The translations under genes were made by a program, and so were the position numbers. Positions 7,194 to 15,995 of a DNA stretch of 62,740 bases are shown piece by piece (the first letter of the stretch is position 1; every line of letters begins with the position of its first letter). The DNA is from JBJKRF01 sp046704785 (GTDB taxonomy: Bacteria > Chloroflexota > Anaerolineae > Anaerolineales > Villigracilaceae): positions 1 through 62,740 of the forward strand of contig JBJKRF010000034.1 in assembly GCA_046704785.1 (NCBI GenBank), given 5' to 3'. The notes under the pieces are model-generated. The model was not told the origin of the DNA and did not search any database. It worked only from the letters and a program-made list of their open reading frames with translations.

Positions 7194-8465
7194 CTACTTC
7201 TCTACTTCCTCAATCACCCACTTCAAGCGCGGGCGCAGCGGCCCCTGGCGCGGCTCGGCCCACTGCATGCCGGGCGCGCCCATCGGGTCGACGTTGAAGG
7301 CCAGGGCGTTCTCGTCCATGAAGTAGCGCTTGACGCCAAAGGAACTGGCATTGATGCCCAGGATGTAGCGTCCCTCGTTGAGCAGGTCACCGGGAATCAC
7401 GCAACGGCTGAGATAGTGTCCCGGCTGTCGGGTGGAATATTCTTCATACAGCGCGGGCGCGTCCACGTCGAAGGAGGTGAAAACGTAGTCGCCGCGCACC
7501 GTGCTGAGATACAGGCCCACGCGCAGGCCGGTGACGGGCGCAGACAGTTTGTATTCCATCTCGACGGTCAGCGGTTCCACCGAGCGCAGCGAGTCCACCA
7601 CCGCGCCGCGCGGATCACGCAGACGCAGCGAAAGCGGCACAAAAGGCGCCGAGGAATGCGGCACTTCATCCGGCTCCCAGACGCGTTCGCCGGCTTGCGA
7701 TTGCCCGGAGGCCAGGTAGTAGTCCACGGCTTCATTGGTGGGCGCACGCAGCACGAGTTGGCCTTTTTGGATGACGAGGGCTTCCTGCGTCAGGCGCAGG
7801 ATGGCGCTCATGTTGTGACTGACGAACAAGACCGTACGTCCCTGCTGGGCTACATCGTTCATCTTGCCCAGGCATTTGCGCTGGAATTCGGCATCTCCCA
7901 CTGCCAGCACTTCGTCCACCACCAGAATTTCGGGCTCGAGATGGGCCGCGACGGCGAATGCCAGGCGCAGGTACATCCCCGACGAATAGCGTTTGACGGG
8001 CGTATCGATGAACTGGGCCACTTCGGAGAAATCGACGATCTCATCGAACTTCTTGGCGATCTCGACGCGTTTCATACCCAGGATGGCCCCGTTCAGATAG
8101 ATGTTCTCGCGCCCGGTCAGTTCGGGATGGAAGCCGGTACCCACTTCTAGCAGGGAACCCACCCGCCCGCGCACGGTGACCAGGCCATGGGTAGGTTCGG
8201 TCACCCGCGATAAAACTTTCAGCAGGGTGGATTTCCCGGCTCCGTTGCGTCCGATAATGCCAAGCACATGCCCCTCTTCCACGTCAAAGGAAACGTCTTT
8301 CAGCGCCCAGATGAAATCCACACCCGCGCGGCCTTCGTCGCGGTGGAAGAGTTTGTGCGGCAGGGCCGCGATCTGGTCGCGCAACATGCCGTAACGGAAT
8401 TTGCCCGGCGCAGTGCCGATTTTGTAACGTTTACTGATGTTCTCAACACGAACGGCGATTGTCAT
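7194..8465 (-). CDS. wzt: Polysaccharide ABC transporter ATP-binding protein
   Basis: This 423-residue protein is the ATPase of an ABC-2 polysaccharide exporter. The Walker A motif GRNGAGKST is near residue 73, the signature YSSGMYLRLAFA is near 160, and Walker B EILVVDEVLAVGD is near 180. After the nucleotide-binding domain, residues from about 270 form a beta-rich extension typical of Wzt proteins that bind the non-reducing end of a finished O-antigen chain and select what is exported. It begins one base after the stop of the permease gene, so the two are co-translated. The partner permease lies at 8467-9312. Confidence 0.93.
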   Translation of the reverse strand: MTIAVRVENISKRYKIGTAPGKFRYGMLRDQIAALPHKLFHRDEGRAGVDFIWALKDVSFDVEEGHVLGIIGRNGAGKSTLLKVLSRVTEPTHGLVTVRGRVGSLLEVGTGFHPELTGRENIYLNGAILGMKRVEIAKKFDEIVDFSEVAQFIDTPVKRYSSGMYLRLAFAVAAHLEPEILVVDEVLAVGDAEFQRKCLGKMNDVAQQGRTVLFVSHNMSAILRLTQEALVIQKGQLVLRAPTNEAVDYYLASGQSQAGERVWEPDEVPHSSAPFVPLSLRLRDPRGAVVDSLRSVEPLTVEMEYKLSAPVTGLRVGLYLSTVRGDYVFTSFDVDAPALYEEYSTRQPGHYLSRCVIPGDLLNEGRYILGINASSFGVKRYFMDENALAFNVDPMGAPGMQWAEPRQGPLRPRLKWVIEEVEK

Positions 8466-8466
8466 G

Positions 8467-9312
8467 TTAGATAGTATCCGCGAAGGTGCGCTCCATATTT
8501 CGGAAATAGATCAAACCGGTCACCAGGATGACGATGGCAATGACCGTCGAGATGGCAACCAGCAGGTCGGGGCCGTCGCCAGCCCCCAGCAGCGCCCAAC
8601 GGAATCCGTTGACCACCCCCGCCATCGGGTTCATGGCATAGATGACCTGCCACTTGCTCGAAATGACCTTGGATGAGTACGCCACCGGCGTGATGAACAG
8701 CCAAAACTGTGTCAGAAAGGGCAGGGCGTAGCCCACGTCGCGGTACTGGACGTTGATGGCCGAGAGCCAGAGCGCCACACCCAGCGCGGTGACGATGGTC
8801 AGCAGCAGGAAGACCGGCACGGCCCAGAGCGCCGTCAGGGTGGGCGTGACGTTGTAATAGATCATCAGGCCGATCAGGATGACGAAGGCAATCGCAAAAT
8901 CGACCAGTCCGCCCAGCACGGAGGCAATCGGTAGCACCAGGCGCGGGAAATAAGTCTTGGTGATCATGTTCGTGTTCGAGGTCAGGGAACGGCTGGCCGT
9001 ATTGAGCGCACCGGTAAACAGACCCCAGGGCAAGAGCGCCGTGAAAGAGAAGATCGGATAGGGAATGCCGTCCGTGGGCATTTTTGCGACCTGCCCAAAC
9101 AGGAAGTTAAAGACCAGCATGGTCATGACGGGTTGGATAATGGCCCAGGCCGCGCCCAGCAAGGTTTGCTTGTAGCGCACCTTGATATCGCGCCAGATCA
9201 TGAAAAAGACCAGTTCGCGATAGATCCACAGATCGCTTAAGTTGAGTGCCGCCAGCCCACTGGTCGGACGAATATAAACGGTGGCCGGCTCGTGTTTTAT
9301 AGCTTCAGTCAT
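8467..9312 (-). CDS. wzm: Polysaccharide ABC transporter permease
   Basis: This 281-residue membrane protein matches the ABC-2 permease family of O-antigen and teichoic-acid exporters. It has a cytoplasmic N terminus with the elbow helix pattern DLWIYRELVFFMIWRDIKVRYKQTLLG at about residues 26-52. About six membrane segments follow, and the C-terminal segment ends in FRNMERTFADTI, a conserved tail. It would form the membrane channel that moves lipid-linked glycan across the inner membrane, driven by the ATPase encoded next. A Wzx-like flippase also exists in the cluster, so two export routes are present. Confidence 0.93.
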   Translation of the reverse strand: MTEAIKHEPATVYIRPTSGLAALNLSDLWIYRELVFFMIWRDIKVRYKQTLLGAAWAIIQPVMTMLVFNFLFGQVAKMPTDGIPYPIFSFTALLPWGLFTGALNTASRSLTSNTNMITKTYFPRLVLPIASVLGGLVDFAIAFVILIGLMIYYNVTPTLTALWAVPVFLLLTIVTALGVALWLSAINVQYRDVGYALPFLTQFWLFITPVAYSSKVISSKWQVIYAMNPMAGVVNGFRWALLGAGDGPDLLVAISTVIAIVILVTGLIYFRNMERTFADTI

Positions 9313-9351
9313 TTTTACCGATTGGAAGAACGTCCCAATGCTCGAAGTTGT

Positions 9352-10386
9352 TCATTTGATCTTGTCCCGGTTCTCGCGGAACCAAGCGATGGTGCGCTTC
9401 AAACCTTCCTCGAAGGTCATCTGCGCGCGCCAGCCGAAATACTTTTCGGCGCGGGTCACGTCCAGGCCGCGACGCGGCTGTCCGTTCGGTTTCGAGGTGT
9501 CCCACATCAGTTTTCCTTGGAAACCCGTCAGGCGGATGATCATCTCGGTCAGGTCTTTGATCGAAATCTCGTAACCGGAACCCAGGTTGACGGGATCAGC
9601 GCCGTTGTATTTTTCGGCGGCGGTCAGGATGCCCTCGGCGGCGTCTTCCACGTACAGAAACTCACGCGTCGGGGAACCGTCGCCCCAGGCCACCATCTCT
9701 GGCTCGCCACGCTCCTGGGCTTCGATGGCCTTGCGGATCAGGGCCGGGATGACATGCGAGGAAGCCGGATCAAAATTATCGCGCGGGCCATACAGGTTGA
9801 CGGGCAGCAGGTAAATGCTGTTGAAGCCATATTGCTGGCGATACGCCTGGGATTGCACCAGCAGCATCTTTTTCGCCAGGCCATAGGGTGCATTGGTCTC
9901 TTCGGGATAGCCCATCCACAGGTCGTCCTCTTTGAAAGGCACCGGCGTAAACTTGGGGTAAGCGCAGACCGTGCCAATGGCGACGAACTTGCCCACACCG
10001 CTCTGCCAGGCCTGGTGAATCAGTTCCACGCCCATCATCAGGTTGTCATAGAAGAATTCTGCCGGATGTTCGCGGTTGGCCCCGATCCCGCCCACGTGCG
10101 CAGCCAGGTGGATGATGATCAAGTCGGAAGGTTGGAAGGTAGGAAGCTGCGAAGGCGTAAAACCGGTTGGATTGAGCGATGTCGGGCGTTTTTCGACCGG
10201 AAGCATGGCATCGTTCAACAAAGAACAGATTGAGCCGCGATCTGTTAAATCATAGTTTTCCAGATGCGGGACCAGAATATCCCTTGCGCCACGTTCGATC
10301 AACTTTTCGATCACGAAGGAGCCAAGGAAACCGGCTCCGCCCGTCACCACGACCCGCTTATTGCTCCAAAAAGAAGGGTTAGACAT
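9352..10386 (-). CDS. fcl: GDP-L-fucose synthase-like epimerase/reductase
   Basis: This 344-residue short-chain dehydrogenase-type protein matches GDP-L-fucose synthase, which converts GDP-4-keto-6-deoxymannose to GDP-L-fucose using NADPH. It has the TGGAGFLGS nucleotide-binding loop, HLAAHVGGIGANREHP, and APYGLAKK containing the catalytic Tyr and Lys. The usual catalytic Ser position is Thr in GTVCAYPKF, a substitution that can still work in this superfamily. Between the first strand region and HLAA there are about 20 extra residues (RPTSLNPTGFTPSQLPTFQP), encoded by GGAAGGTTGGAAGG-like repeats near 10125-10150. GDP-mannose dehydratase, the preceding enzyme, is encoded at 24852-25817. ATG at 10386 is preferred over the one at 10401. 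Confidence 0.85.
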   Translation of the reverse strand: MSNPSFWSNKRVVVTGGAGFLGSFVIEKLIERGARDILVPHLENYDLTDRGSICSLLNDAMLPVEKRPTSLNPTGFTPSQLPTFQPSDLIIIHLAAHVGGIGANREHPAEFFYDNLMMGVELIHQAWQSGVGKFVAIGTVCAYPKFTPVPFKEDDLWMGYPEETNAPYGLAKKMLLVQSQAYRQQYGFNSIYLLPVNLYGPRDNFDPASSHVIPALIRKAIEAQERGEPEMVAWGDGSPTREFLYVEDAAEGILTAAEKYNGADPVNLGSGYEISIKDLTEMIIRLTGFQGKLMWDTSKPNGQPRRGLDVTRAEKYFGWRAQMTFEEGLKRTIAWFRENRDKIK

Positions 10387-10455
10387 TGTATTCTGCTCCA
10401 TCCTCGTTTACTCGACGAGCATTAGGGGTTGAACGCAGGTATTGTATAAAAGCGC

Positions 10456-11460
10456 CTACTGCACAATAAAGCGCGCATTCCGGTAACGCTCATGATACGG
10501 CTGACGGATCAAGCCGGTACGCAGCGCATTCAGCACCTCGCGGATGCCGTCGTCCACCGTCAGGCTGGCCCGAAAGCCCAACTCGCGGCGAATCTTCTCG
10601 AACGATACGGTAATGTCGCGCATGTCACCACCGAAGGTCAGGTCCTTGTATTGGATGCGCGTATCGGGCAAACGTTTGATGACCAGCGCCACGATCTCGT
10701 CTTTGGTGTAGTTGCCGTCATCGGTGCCCAGGTTGTAGACCTGCCCCATTTTCTCGCGCGGTGCATTCAGCCCGAGGATCAGACCGCGCGCCACATCCAG
10801 CACATGGACGAACGAGCGCGAGTAGCCGCGCTGGTAGATCAACAGCTCGCGCCTGGAAAAGGCATCCAGCACAAACTGGTTGACGATCAAATCGAAGCGT
10901 GTACGCGGCGAAATGCCGTACAGCGTCGCCAGGCGGAAGATCACCGCCGGAACACTTTTCTGCGCCAGCAGATATTCTTCGGCGGCCACTTTTGTCTCGG
11001 CGTACAGGGATTGCGGTGTGAGCGGGGACGCTTCCGTGACGGGTTTGCCATCCGACGAAAGGCCATAGTTGCTGTACGTGGAAGCGAAGACGAAGCGTTC
11101 CACTCCCAGCGCCTCTGCCTGCTCGTAGACGTTTTTCGTGGCCTCGACGTTGTGCCGGTACGAGGCCTGTTTGCCCAGCGCCTGGCAGGCCGGGAACCCG
11201 ACGATTGCCGCCAGATGGACAACGGCGTCCGGTTTGGGCCAGTGGCGGGGTAGCGAATCACGCAGGCTGCGGGGTTCGGTGACGTCAGCTTTGGAGAAAT
11301 AAAAGCATGGGTTCGACAGAAACGTCAGCAACGACTCTCCACCGAAGAGCAGATTATCGATCACCGTCACGCGATGGCCGGTGCGCAACAGTTCCGCCGT
11401 CAAAAGCGAACCAATATATCCGGCCCCGCCAGTAATCACAATATGCCGTTCATCGCTCAT
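10456..11460 (-). CDS. NAD-dependent epimerase/dehydratase
   Basis: This 334-residue extended short-chain dehydrogenase has the TGGAGYIGS NAD-binding motif near residue 11, an HLAAIVGFPAC segment near 83, and STYSNYG plus YAETKVAAE containing the Tyr-x3-Lys pair. The family includes UDP-glucose 4-epimerase-like and CDP- or GDP-sugar dehydratases. The exact substrate cannot be assigned. Its ATG overlaps the stop of the winged-helix regulator gene by four bases (ATGA), so it is translated with the regulator and is probably under the same operator. It likely provides a modified nucleotide sugar for the surface glycan. Confidence 0.82.
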   Translation of the reverse strand: MSDERHIVITGGAGYIGSLLTAELLRTGHRVTVIDNLLFGGESLLTFLSNPCFYFSKADVTEPRSLRDSLPRHWPKPDAVVHLAAIVGFPACQALGKQASYRHNVEATKNVYEQAEALGVERFVFASTYSNYGLSSDGKPVTEASPLTPQSLYAETKVAAEEYLLAQKSVPAVIFRLATLYGISPRTRFDLIVNQFVLDAFSRRELLIYQRGYSRSFVHVLDVARGLILGLNAPREKMGQVYNLGTDDGNYTKDEIVALVIKRLPDTRIQYKDLTFGGDMRDITVSFEKIRRELGFRASLTVDDGIREVLNALRTGLIRQPYHERYRNARFIVQ

Positions 11461-11933
11461 GCGCGCTCATCCATTCGTAAATATACGTTCAAGTGGTGGA
11501 TTTCCATCACCGGTGCGTCACTGTCCTCGACCACCGGAATTCCCTGTTCGAGGCAGGTCAGGCGACAAATGTCGGCCAGATCGCCTTCGCCTTGAATCCG
11601 CACCGACTCGTAACCGGCCTGACGGATCTGGGCAATATGTTCCTTGATCCGGTTGCGGACGCGCCGGTAGAGCAAAAACTGCTGTTCGACGTAGTCCACC
11701 GTCAGGCGGGCGCGCAACGCCAGCCCTTCCGGCGTGATAATGTAGCGTAATTTGCGGCGTTCGGCGCGCTTGACTTTGACGTAACCTTTTTCGATCAAGC
11801 GTTTGAGATGCCAGTTGACCGTACCGACGGCCACACCCATCTGCGTGGCAAGATCGGCCTGGGTCACATCCGGGTCGCGCTCGATTCCGTCGAGCAAAGA
11901 AAGGTCACGGTCAAGATCGGGGGAGGTTTCCAT
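11457..11933 (-). CDS. Winged-helix regulator, MarR-like, with an extra C-terminal region
   Basis: This 158-residue protein has a winged helix-turn-helix at about residues 12-72: TQADLATQMGVAVGTVNWHLKRLIEKGYV, followed by the wing KLRYIITPEG. This resembles regulators of exopolysaccharide clusters. The C-terminal half (about 90-158) has SVRIQGEGDLADICRLTCLEQGIPVV, a Rossmann-like beta-alpha-beta pattern that might bind a ligand. Two copies of a palindrome overlap its promoter, and the same palindrome sits in front of gmd. Autoregulation and control of polysaccharide synthesis are inferred. It is followed by the epimerase gene with a 4-base overlap. Confidence 0.82.
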   Translation of the reverse strand: METSPDLDRDLSLLDGIERDPDVTQADLATQMGVAVGTVNWHLKRLIEKGYVKVKRAERRKLRYIITPEGLALRARLTVDYVEQQFLLYRRVRNRIKEHIAQIRQAGYESVRIQGEGDLADICRLTCLEQGIPVVEDSDAPVMEIHHLNVYLRMDERA

Positions 11934-11940
11934 CGTCTAA

Positions 11941-11983
11941 AATTCAGCAAATGAATTATACTCTAAAATTCAGCCGTTGAATT
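11941..11983 (-). promoter_or_regulatory. Double palindromic operator and -10 box upstream of the regulator
   Basis: Two copies of a 17-base near-palindrome, AATTCAGCAAATGAATT (11941-11957) and AATTCAGCCGTTGAATT (11967-11983), lie 26 bases apart. On the minus strand a TATAAT (11960-11955) overlaps the proximal copy and would start transcription just before the regulator gene. No good -35 box is visible. The second copy is identical, apart from orientation, to the site upstream of gmd at 25836-25852. Confidence 0.75.
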
Positions 11984-12007
11984 CTGACACCCTTGCAAAG
12001 GCTCGCC

Positions 12008-13993
12008 CTACTGCTTCAAACATTGCTGCGCGCCTTCCTGTGGGACGTAAATCACAATATGGTCCGCCGGGAAAGACTGATCGGCGCGGTAGCTGCATAA
12101 AATTGGCTTGACCACGCGCCGCACCCAGGCATTGTTCTCGTCGCTCATGGCATTCGTCGCGTCCAGGTAATTGAACTTCAGCGGATCCACGATAATCGCC
12201 GCGAAACGGTGCGCCTGAATATCCTGATCGAATGCCCCCAAATAGGTCTGGTTGTCGCCCATTGCCATTTCCATCAACTCTTCGCGCTCGTATTCGGGAA
12301 CCAGGGTCACGTTTTGGAGCATGTGCATGGAAATAAGCTGGCGCTGCGTGATGAAAAGGATTTCCCCGCCCTGGGCATCGACCTGGTCCACCCGCTGCTG
12401 GAGCGCCGTTAAAGTGGCCTGCGCCTCCGCCGGATCGTATTGCACGAACGCGCCGCCGACGTGCAGCGTAAACCAGGCCGGCACCAACACCAACAGCACC
12501 GCCAGTTCCCAGGGAACTGGCAGGGGCCGTGCTGCCTGCCCGTCCTCGCGCGTATAGCGGCCAAAGAGCAGGTACGCGCCCACCACCAACAGCAGGCAGG
12601 CGTAGGCGTCCAGATTGTGGATGTCTGCCCCGCCGCCGATCTTCATGCTGACGACCAATCCGCCCGCGAACAGCACCAGCAGCGCCAGACCGAGCAGCGC
12701 CAGCCGCAGCGGATGGAACGCGCCGCGCCCGCGGGCAAGCGCCAGTCCGATGACCAGCACAACCGGCAACGAGAAAAGCAGGATGGCAGGCAGCACGCCC
12801 AGCGCATACGAGGCGTTCGGCCACAAGCGATACCAGAGCAAATTCGAACTCAGGCTGGTATAGAAATACAGCGGATTGGTCACTCCCGAAGCGGCGATAT
12901 AGGCGCGCATGGCGGCAAACGCCAGTCCGGTGCCGATGACGAACCAGGCTGCCGGTTTGAGCAAGTAACGCCAGAATTTCTGCCCACGGTAAGGCACTTC
13001 GAGCAAATACAGGGCCGTCGCCAGCATGGCCGGGACGGGATACCAGTTGATCCGGCTGACGCCGCTCCACAGCGAGGCCAGGATGACGAACAGCCAGGTG
13101 CGACGGTCGTCCTGCGCCGAAAAGCCCCACAGCACCAGGCACAGTGGTACGGCCAGATGCAAGTACAGGCCGTCGACGAACAGGAACAGGAAGATCCAGA
13201 CGCCGAGCAACCAACGCAAAACCCGGCTTTGCAACTTCAAGCGATACAGCAAGGCCGGCGAGACCAATCCCACCAACAGGAAGCGCATCCCAACCTGCCA
13301 GACGCGATGGAACCAGAGCGGCGCATTGAAGAGATAAGGCGGCGCCAGCAGCAAATGCAAGGTCGGATGTAAAATCGGCCAGGCAAAAGCGCGCCCATAA
13401 ACCAACGGTGCAACGAACAACGAGGGATAGTAGAAACGACTGGTCTCCGACCACCCCATGGCAAAGGGATACATGCTCACGTCGGGGAAGTAGCCTGCTG
13501 CGCGCTGGAGCGTGGCCTGAAAGAGCAGAGTCACCAACAAGGCAGCCGGCCACGAAAGCGACGGCCAGAGCATCTTGAGCGCCTGTGTGCCCAACAGTGT
13601 CAGCATCCAGAACACGAACAGATCGGTCCACTCCGGGCGGTGGAACAGGGTGATGAAATAAGGGTCGAAATAAAAAATGGGAAACGCCGCCAGCGCCAAA
13701 ATAAAAAGTGGACAACCTACCAGCCGCCGGATTCCACCTTGGAGACGTTCACCCAATGACAGGCGAGCAAGCAGGTCGTCACGCCGCGCGGTGAACGTCA
13801 GCGCGAACGCCGCCAGCGCAAGCAACCCGAAGCACGCCAGCAAGCCCAGTCCGGCCATCCAGCTCTTGCTGCTTTGGATGTGGATGCCCTGGCCCTGGGC
13901 GATGGTCGCGGTCTGGAAAGCGGTCGCAAAGGCCAGGGTGGTCGTGATCGCCAGCGCGATCCGCCAAAAGGTGAGACGCGAGGGTTGAGTCAT
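12008..13993 (-). CDS. Large polytopic membrane protein, GT-C-like, paralogue of 19073-21067
   Basis: This 661-residue protein has about 12-14 hydrophobic segments and a soluble C-terminal domain from about residue 545. I do not recognise a named family. Its paralogue at 19073-21067 shares GWSETSRFYY, GVSRINWYPVPAMLA, SNLLWYRLWPNASYALGVLPAI, SMKIGGGADIHNLDAYA and EMAMGDNQTYLG. The acidic residue in the GWSE loop near residue 180 and the overall layout suggest a GT-C glycosyltransferase that uses lipid-linked sugars on the outer face of the membrane. That is inference. It is followed immediately upstream by another large membrane protein gene, 7 bases away. Confidence 0.78.
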   Translation of the reverse strand: MTQPSRLTFWRIALAITTTLAFATAFQTATIAQGQGIHIQSSKSWMAGLGLLACFGLLALAAFALTFTARRDDLLARLSLGERLQGGIRRLVGCPLFILALAAFPIFYFDPYFITLFHRPEWTDLFVFWMLTLLGTQALKMLWPSLSWPAALLVTLLFQATLQRAAGYFPDVSMYPFAMGWSETSRFYYPSLFVAPLVYGRAFAWPILHPTLHLLLAPPYLFNAPLWFHRVWQVGMRFLLVGLVSPALLYRLKLQSRVLRWLLGVWIFLFLFVDGLYLHLAVPLCLVLWGFSAQDDRRTWLFVILASLWSGVSRINWYPVPAMLATALYLLEVPYRGQKFWRYLLKPAAWFVIGTGLAFAAMRAYIAASGVTNPLYFYTSLSSNLLWYRLWPNASYALGVLPAILLFSLPVVLVIGLALARGRGAFHPLRLALLGLALLVLFAGGLVVSMKIGGGADIHNLDAYACLLLVVGAYLLFGRYTREDGQAARPLPVPWELAVLLVLVPAWFTLHVGGAFVQYDPAEAQATLTALQQRVDQVDAQGGEILFITQRQLISMHMLQNVTLVPEYEREELMEMAMGDNQTYLGAFDQDIQAHRFAAIIVDPLKFNYLDATNAMSDENNAWVRRVVKPILCSYRADQSFPADHIVIYVPQEGAQQCLKQ

Positions 13994-14000
13994 GGCTGGT

Positions 14001-15989
14001 TTAACGGCAACTAGTCAAATCGAAGAGAAAGCGCGAATCGACGAGTTTGCTGCCGTTCTTGTCGTCCACACGGTCGAGCAATTTTACGCAGCTTTGGTCG
14101 ATCAGCGTTTGATATTTACGATAATACTTCAAATCGACGTATAGATAATCGTATCCGGCGGCAAGCAGATCGTGCGGATTCGGATCGGTGTGCAGGGCAG
14201 CATAGGCGGGCAGCATCGCACCCATCGTCAACGAAGACCGGATGGGACGGCCCAAAACAGTGACCGCGCGCGGGTAGGAGTCATCGAAAACCATCGTGCC
14301 GGGTGCGAGTTGGTTCCAATGGCGCTCGAACATCTGTACATCCAGGTGTGTAAGGAAAGTGGCGTAGACCGGATTGGGCATGGCAGCCAGTTGCAGGCCA
14401 AAGAGCGAAAATCCGCTCAGGATGGTGGCCAGCCCCCAGACGACCAAACCACTCCTGACACGCTCGCCATGCGCCAGCGCCCAAGTCCATAGCAGCGGGA
14501 TAGCGTAGATCTTCGTAACCGTCAGGAAATGCGCCTCCATGCGCGAGGCCGCCGTTGGACCAGCATTGCCGGTGTACTGGATGAAAACCGTCAGCAGACT
14601 GACAATGATGGAACCGACCCAGGCCGCTTCAAGCCAGTTTTCGTCGCGGCTGAACGGTCCCAACTGCTTGAGCACGATGGGTGCAGCAAAGACAGCCAAT
14701 CCGGTCTCGCCCAGGATAGCCACCCACTGTAACGGATTCAGCAGCGAGAGCCAGCCCAGATGCGCAGACAAGAACGCTGGCGCCCCCAGTGAAAAGCCGA
14801 CCTGGAAATAGGTGTCCGATTGCCCAGAGACTTGCCGTGAAATCCAGCCGTGGATGATCTCAGTAAACATGCCGCCCTGCACCAGCGCGAACAAGCCACC
14901 GATAAAGAACAGCGTAAACCAGACCCAAAAGGAACGCGGCAGATGGAGGCTGCGCTTTTGAAGCACCCAACTCAGAATGGCGAAGAACAGGCCCAGGTAC
15001 AGGAAAGCAAAGGTGACTTCATTGGCCAGGGCAAGCGAGGCCAATAAAATGACGATGGGCACGTCGGAGCGCCAGTTTTGGCGCAAGGTAGCCAACAGGA
15101 TGAGCAGCAACGCGATCATGATGGCGCTGGTGCCCCATCCATTGTGGAACATGCTGAAAGAGGGATCCAGGCCGCTGCCGAACAGGAACGGCAGTTTGAG
15201 CGGTCCGTTCCCTTCGATATTCCAAAACTTGTAGATGGCCGTGATGAAGTTCGGCCCGCTATCGGCCCCGGAACCGATCAAATGGATGGACGAAGACAGG
15301 TGATGCTGGAGCGTGAGCGGCAAGAACAGGAAAATCCAGCGCGCACCGCCGGCAAAGGCCATGAAGACCACCGATAACGTCTGCGCCAGCTTACTATGGG
15401 TGAGACGATAAGCAACGAAACCGCCATACGTCAGAGTCAACGCCAGGGTCAGTCCGCGCGCCAGATCGAGCGCCGTCCAGGGGCCGGCCTGCGTCAGGCG
15501 CACGAACTGCGCCGCGACCAGCAGGAGAAAATAATGATAGCCGTAGCCGATGCGCGGGTCGAAGGCGAAGTGTGGGGGAACATCGCCGGTCGCCATCATC
15601 GAAACATGCGGCAAATTCTGGGCGTCGTCGAAAAAGCCCAGGCCGCGTCCGATCAACGTCAGGGTAATAGCTGCCAGGGCAAAGAGCAGCCACTGCGTCG
15701 GCTGAAGCGCGTCGCGGGAGATCAGTTCCCGATTTAACGGCCAGGCCAGCGCCAAACCCACCAGCACCAGCAACCCGCCGGCCGCCCAAAAGGCCAGGTC
15801 GGCAGACATCCAGCGCGCCAGCCAGTTCGCCAGCCAGGTGCCCAATACCAGGCCCAGGCCCAGGCCCACCAGTCCGCGTTCGTGGGGTTGTAGCCTGAAC
15901 GTGCGCGCCGCCACCAGCCAGCCGCCGACGAACCACAAAATCAGCAATAAAAACAATGGCAAGGGGCTGAGTTCATTCCACAGATACAT
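14001..15989 (-). CDS. Large polytopic membrane protein, GT-C-like
   Basis: This 662-residue protein has about 14 membrane segments. The loop after the fourth segment contains GFFDDAQNLPHVSMMATGDVPP, an acidic loop like the catalytic first loop of GT-C glycosyltransferases, followed by IGYGYHYFLLL. A soluble C-terminal part with FDDSYPRAVTVLGRPIRSS and YDYLYVDLKYY closes the protein. It is not clearly related to its two neighbours of similar length. Transfer or ligation of lipid-linked sugars is the most likely role but is not proven. It follows the GT4 glycosyltransferase gene with an AAGGAATGAG ribosome site before ATG 15989. Confidence 0.75.
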   Translation of the reverse strand: MYLWNELSPLPLFLLLILWFVGGWLVAARTFRLQPHERGLVGLGLGLVLGTWLANWLARWMSADLAFWAAGGLLVLVGLALAWPLNRELISRDALQPTQWLLFALAAITLTLIGRGLGFFDDAQNLPHVSMMATGDVPPHFAFDPRIGYGYHYFLLLVAAQFVRLTQAGPWTALDLARGLTLALTLTYGGFVAYRLTHSKLAQTLSVVFMAFAGGARWIFLFLPLTLQHHLSSSIHLIGSGADSGPNFITAIYKFWNIEGNGPLKLPFLFGSGLDPSFSMFHNGWGTSAIMIALLLILLATLRQNWRSDVPIVILLASLALANEVTFAFLYLGLFFAILSWVLQKRSLHLPRSFWVWFTLFFIGGLFALVQGGMFTEIIHGWISRQVSGQSDTYFQVGFSLGAPAFLSAHLGWLSLLNPLQWVAILGETGLAVFAAPIVLKQLGPFSRDENWLEAAWVGSIIVSLLTVFIQYTGNAGPTAASRMEAHFLTVTKIYAIPLLWTWALAHGERVRSGLVVWGLATILSGFSLFGLQLAAMPNPVYATFLTHLDVQMFERHWNQLAPGTMVFDDSYPRAVTVLGRPIRSSLTMGAMLPAYAALHTDPNPHDLLAAGYDYLYVDLKYYRKYQTLIDQSCVKLLDRVDDKNGSKLVDSRFLFDLTSCR

Positions 15990-15995
15990 ACAAGC

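Noticed and set aside
11970..13715. A long alternative frame on the minus strand
   Set aside because: It is the +1 shadow of the 661-residue membrane protein, with Arg- and Gly-rich sequence and no domain.
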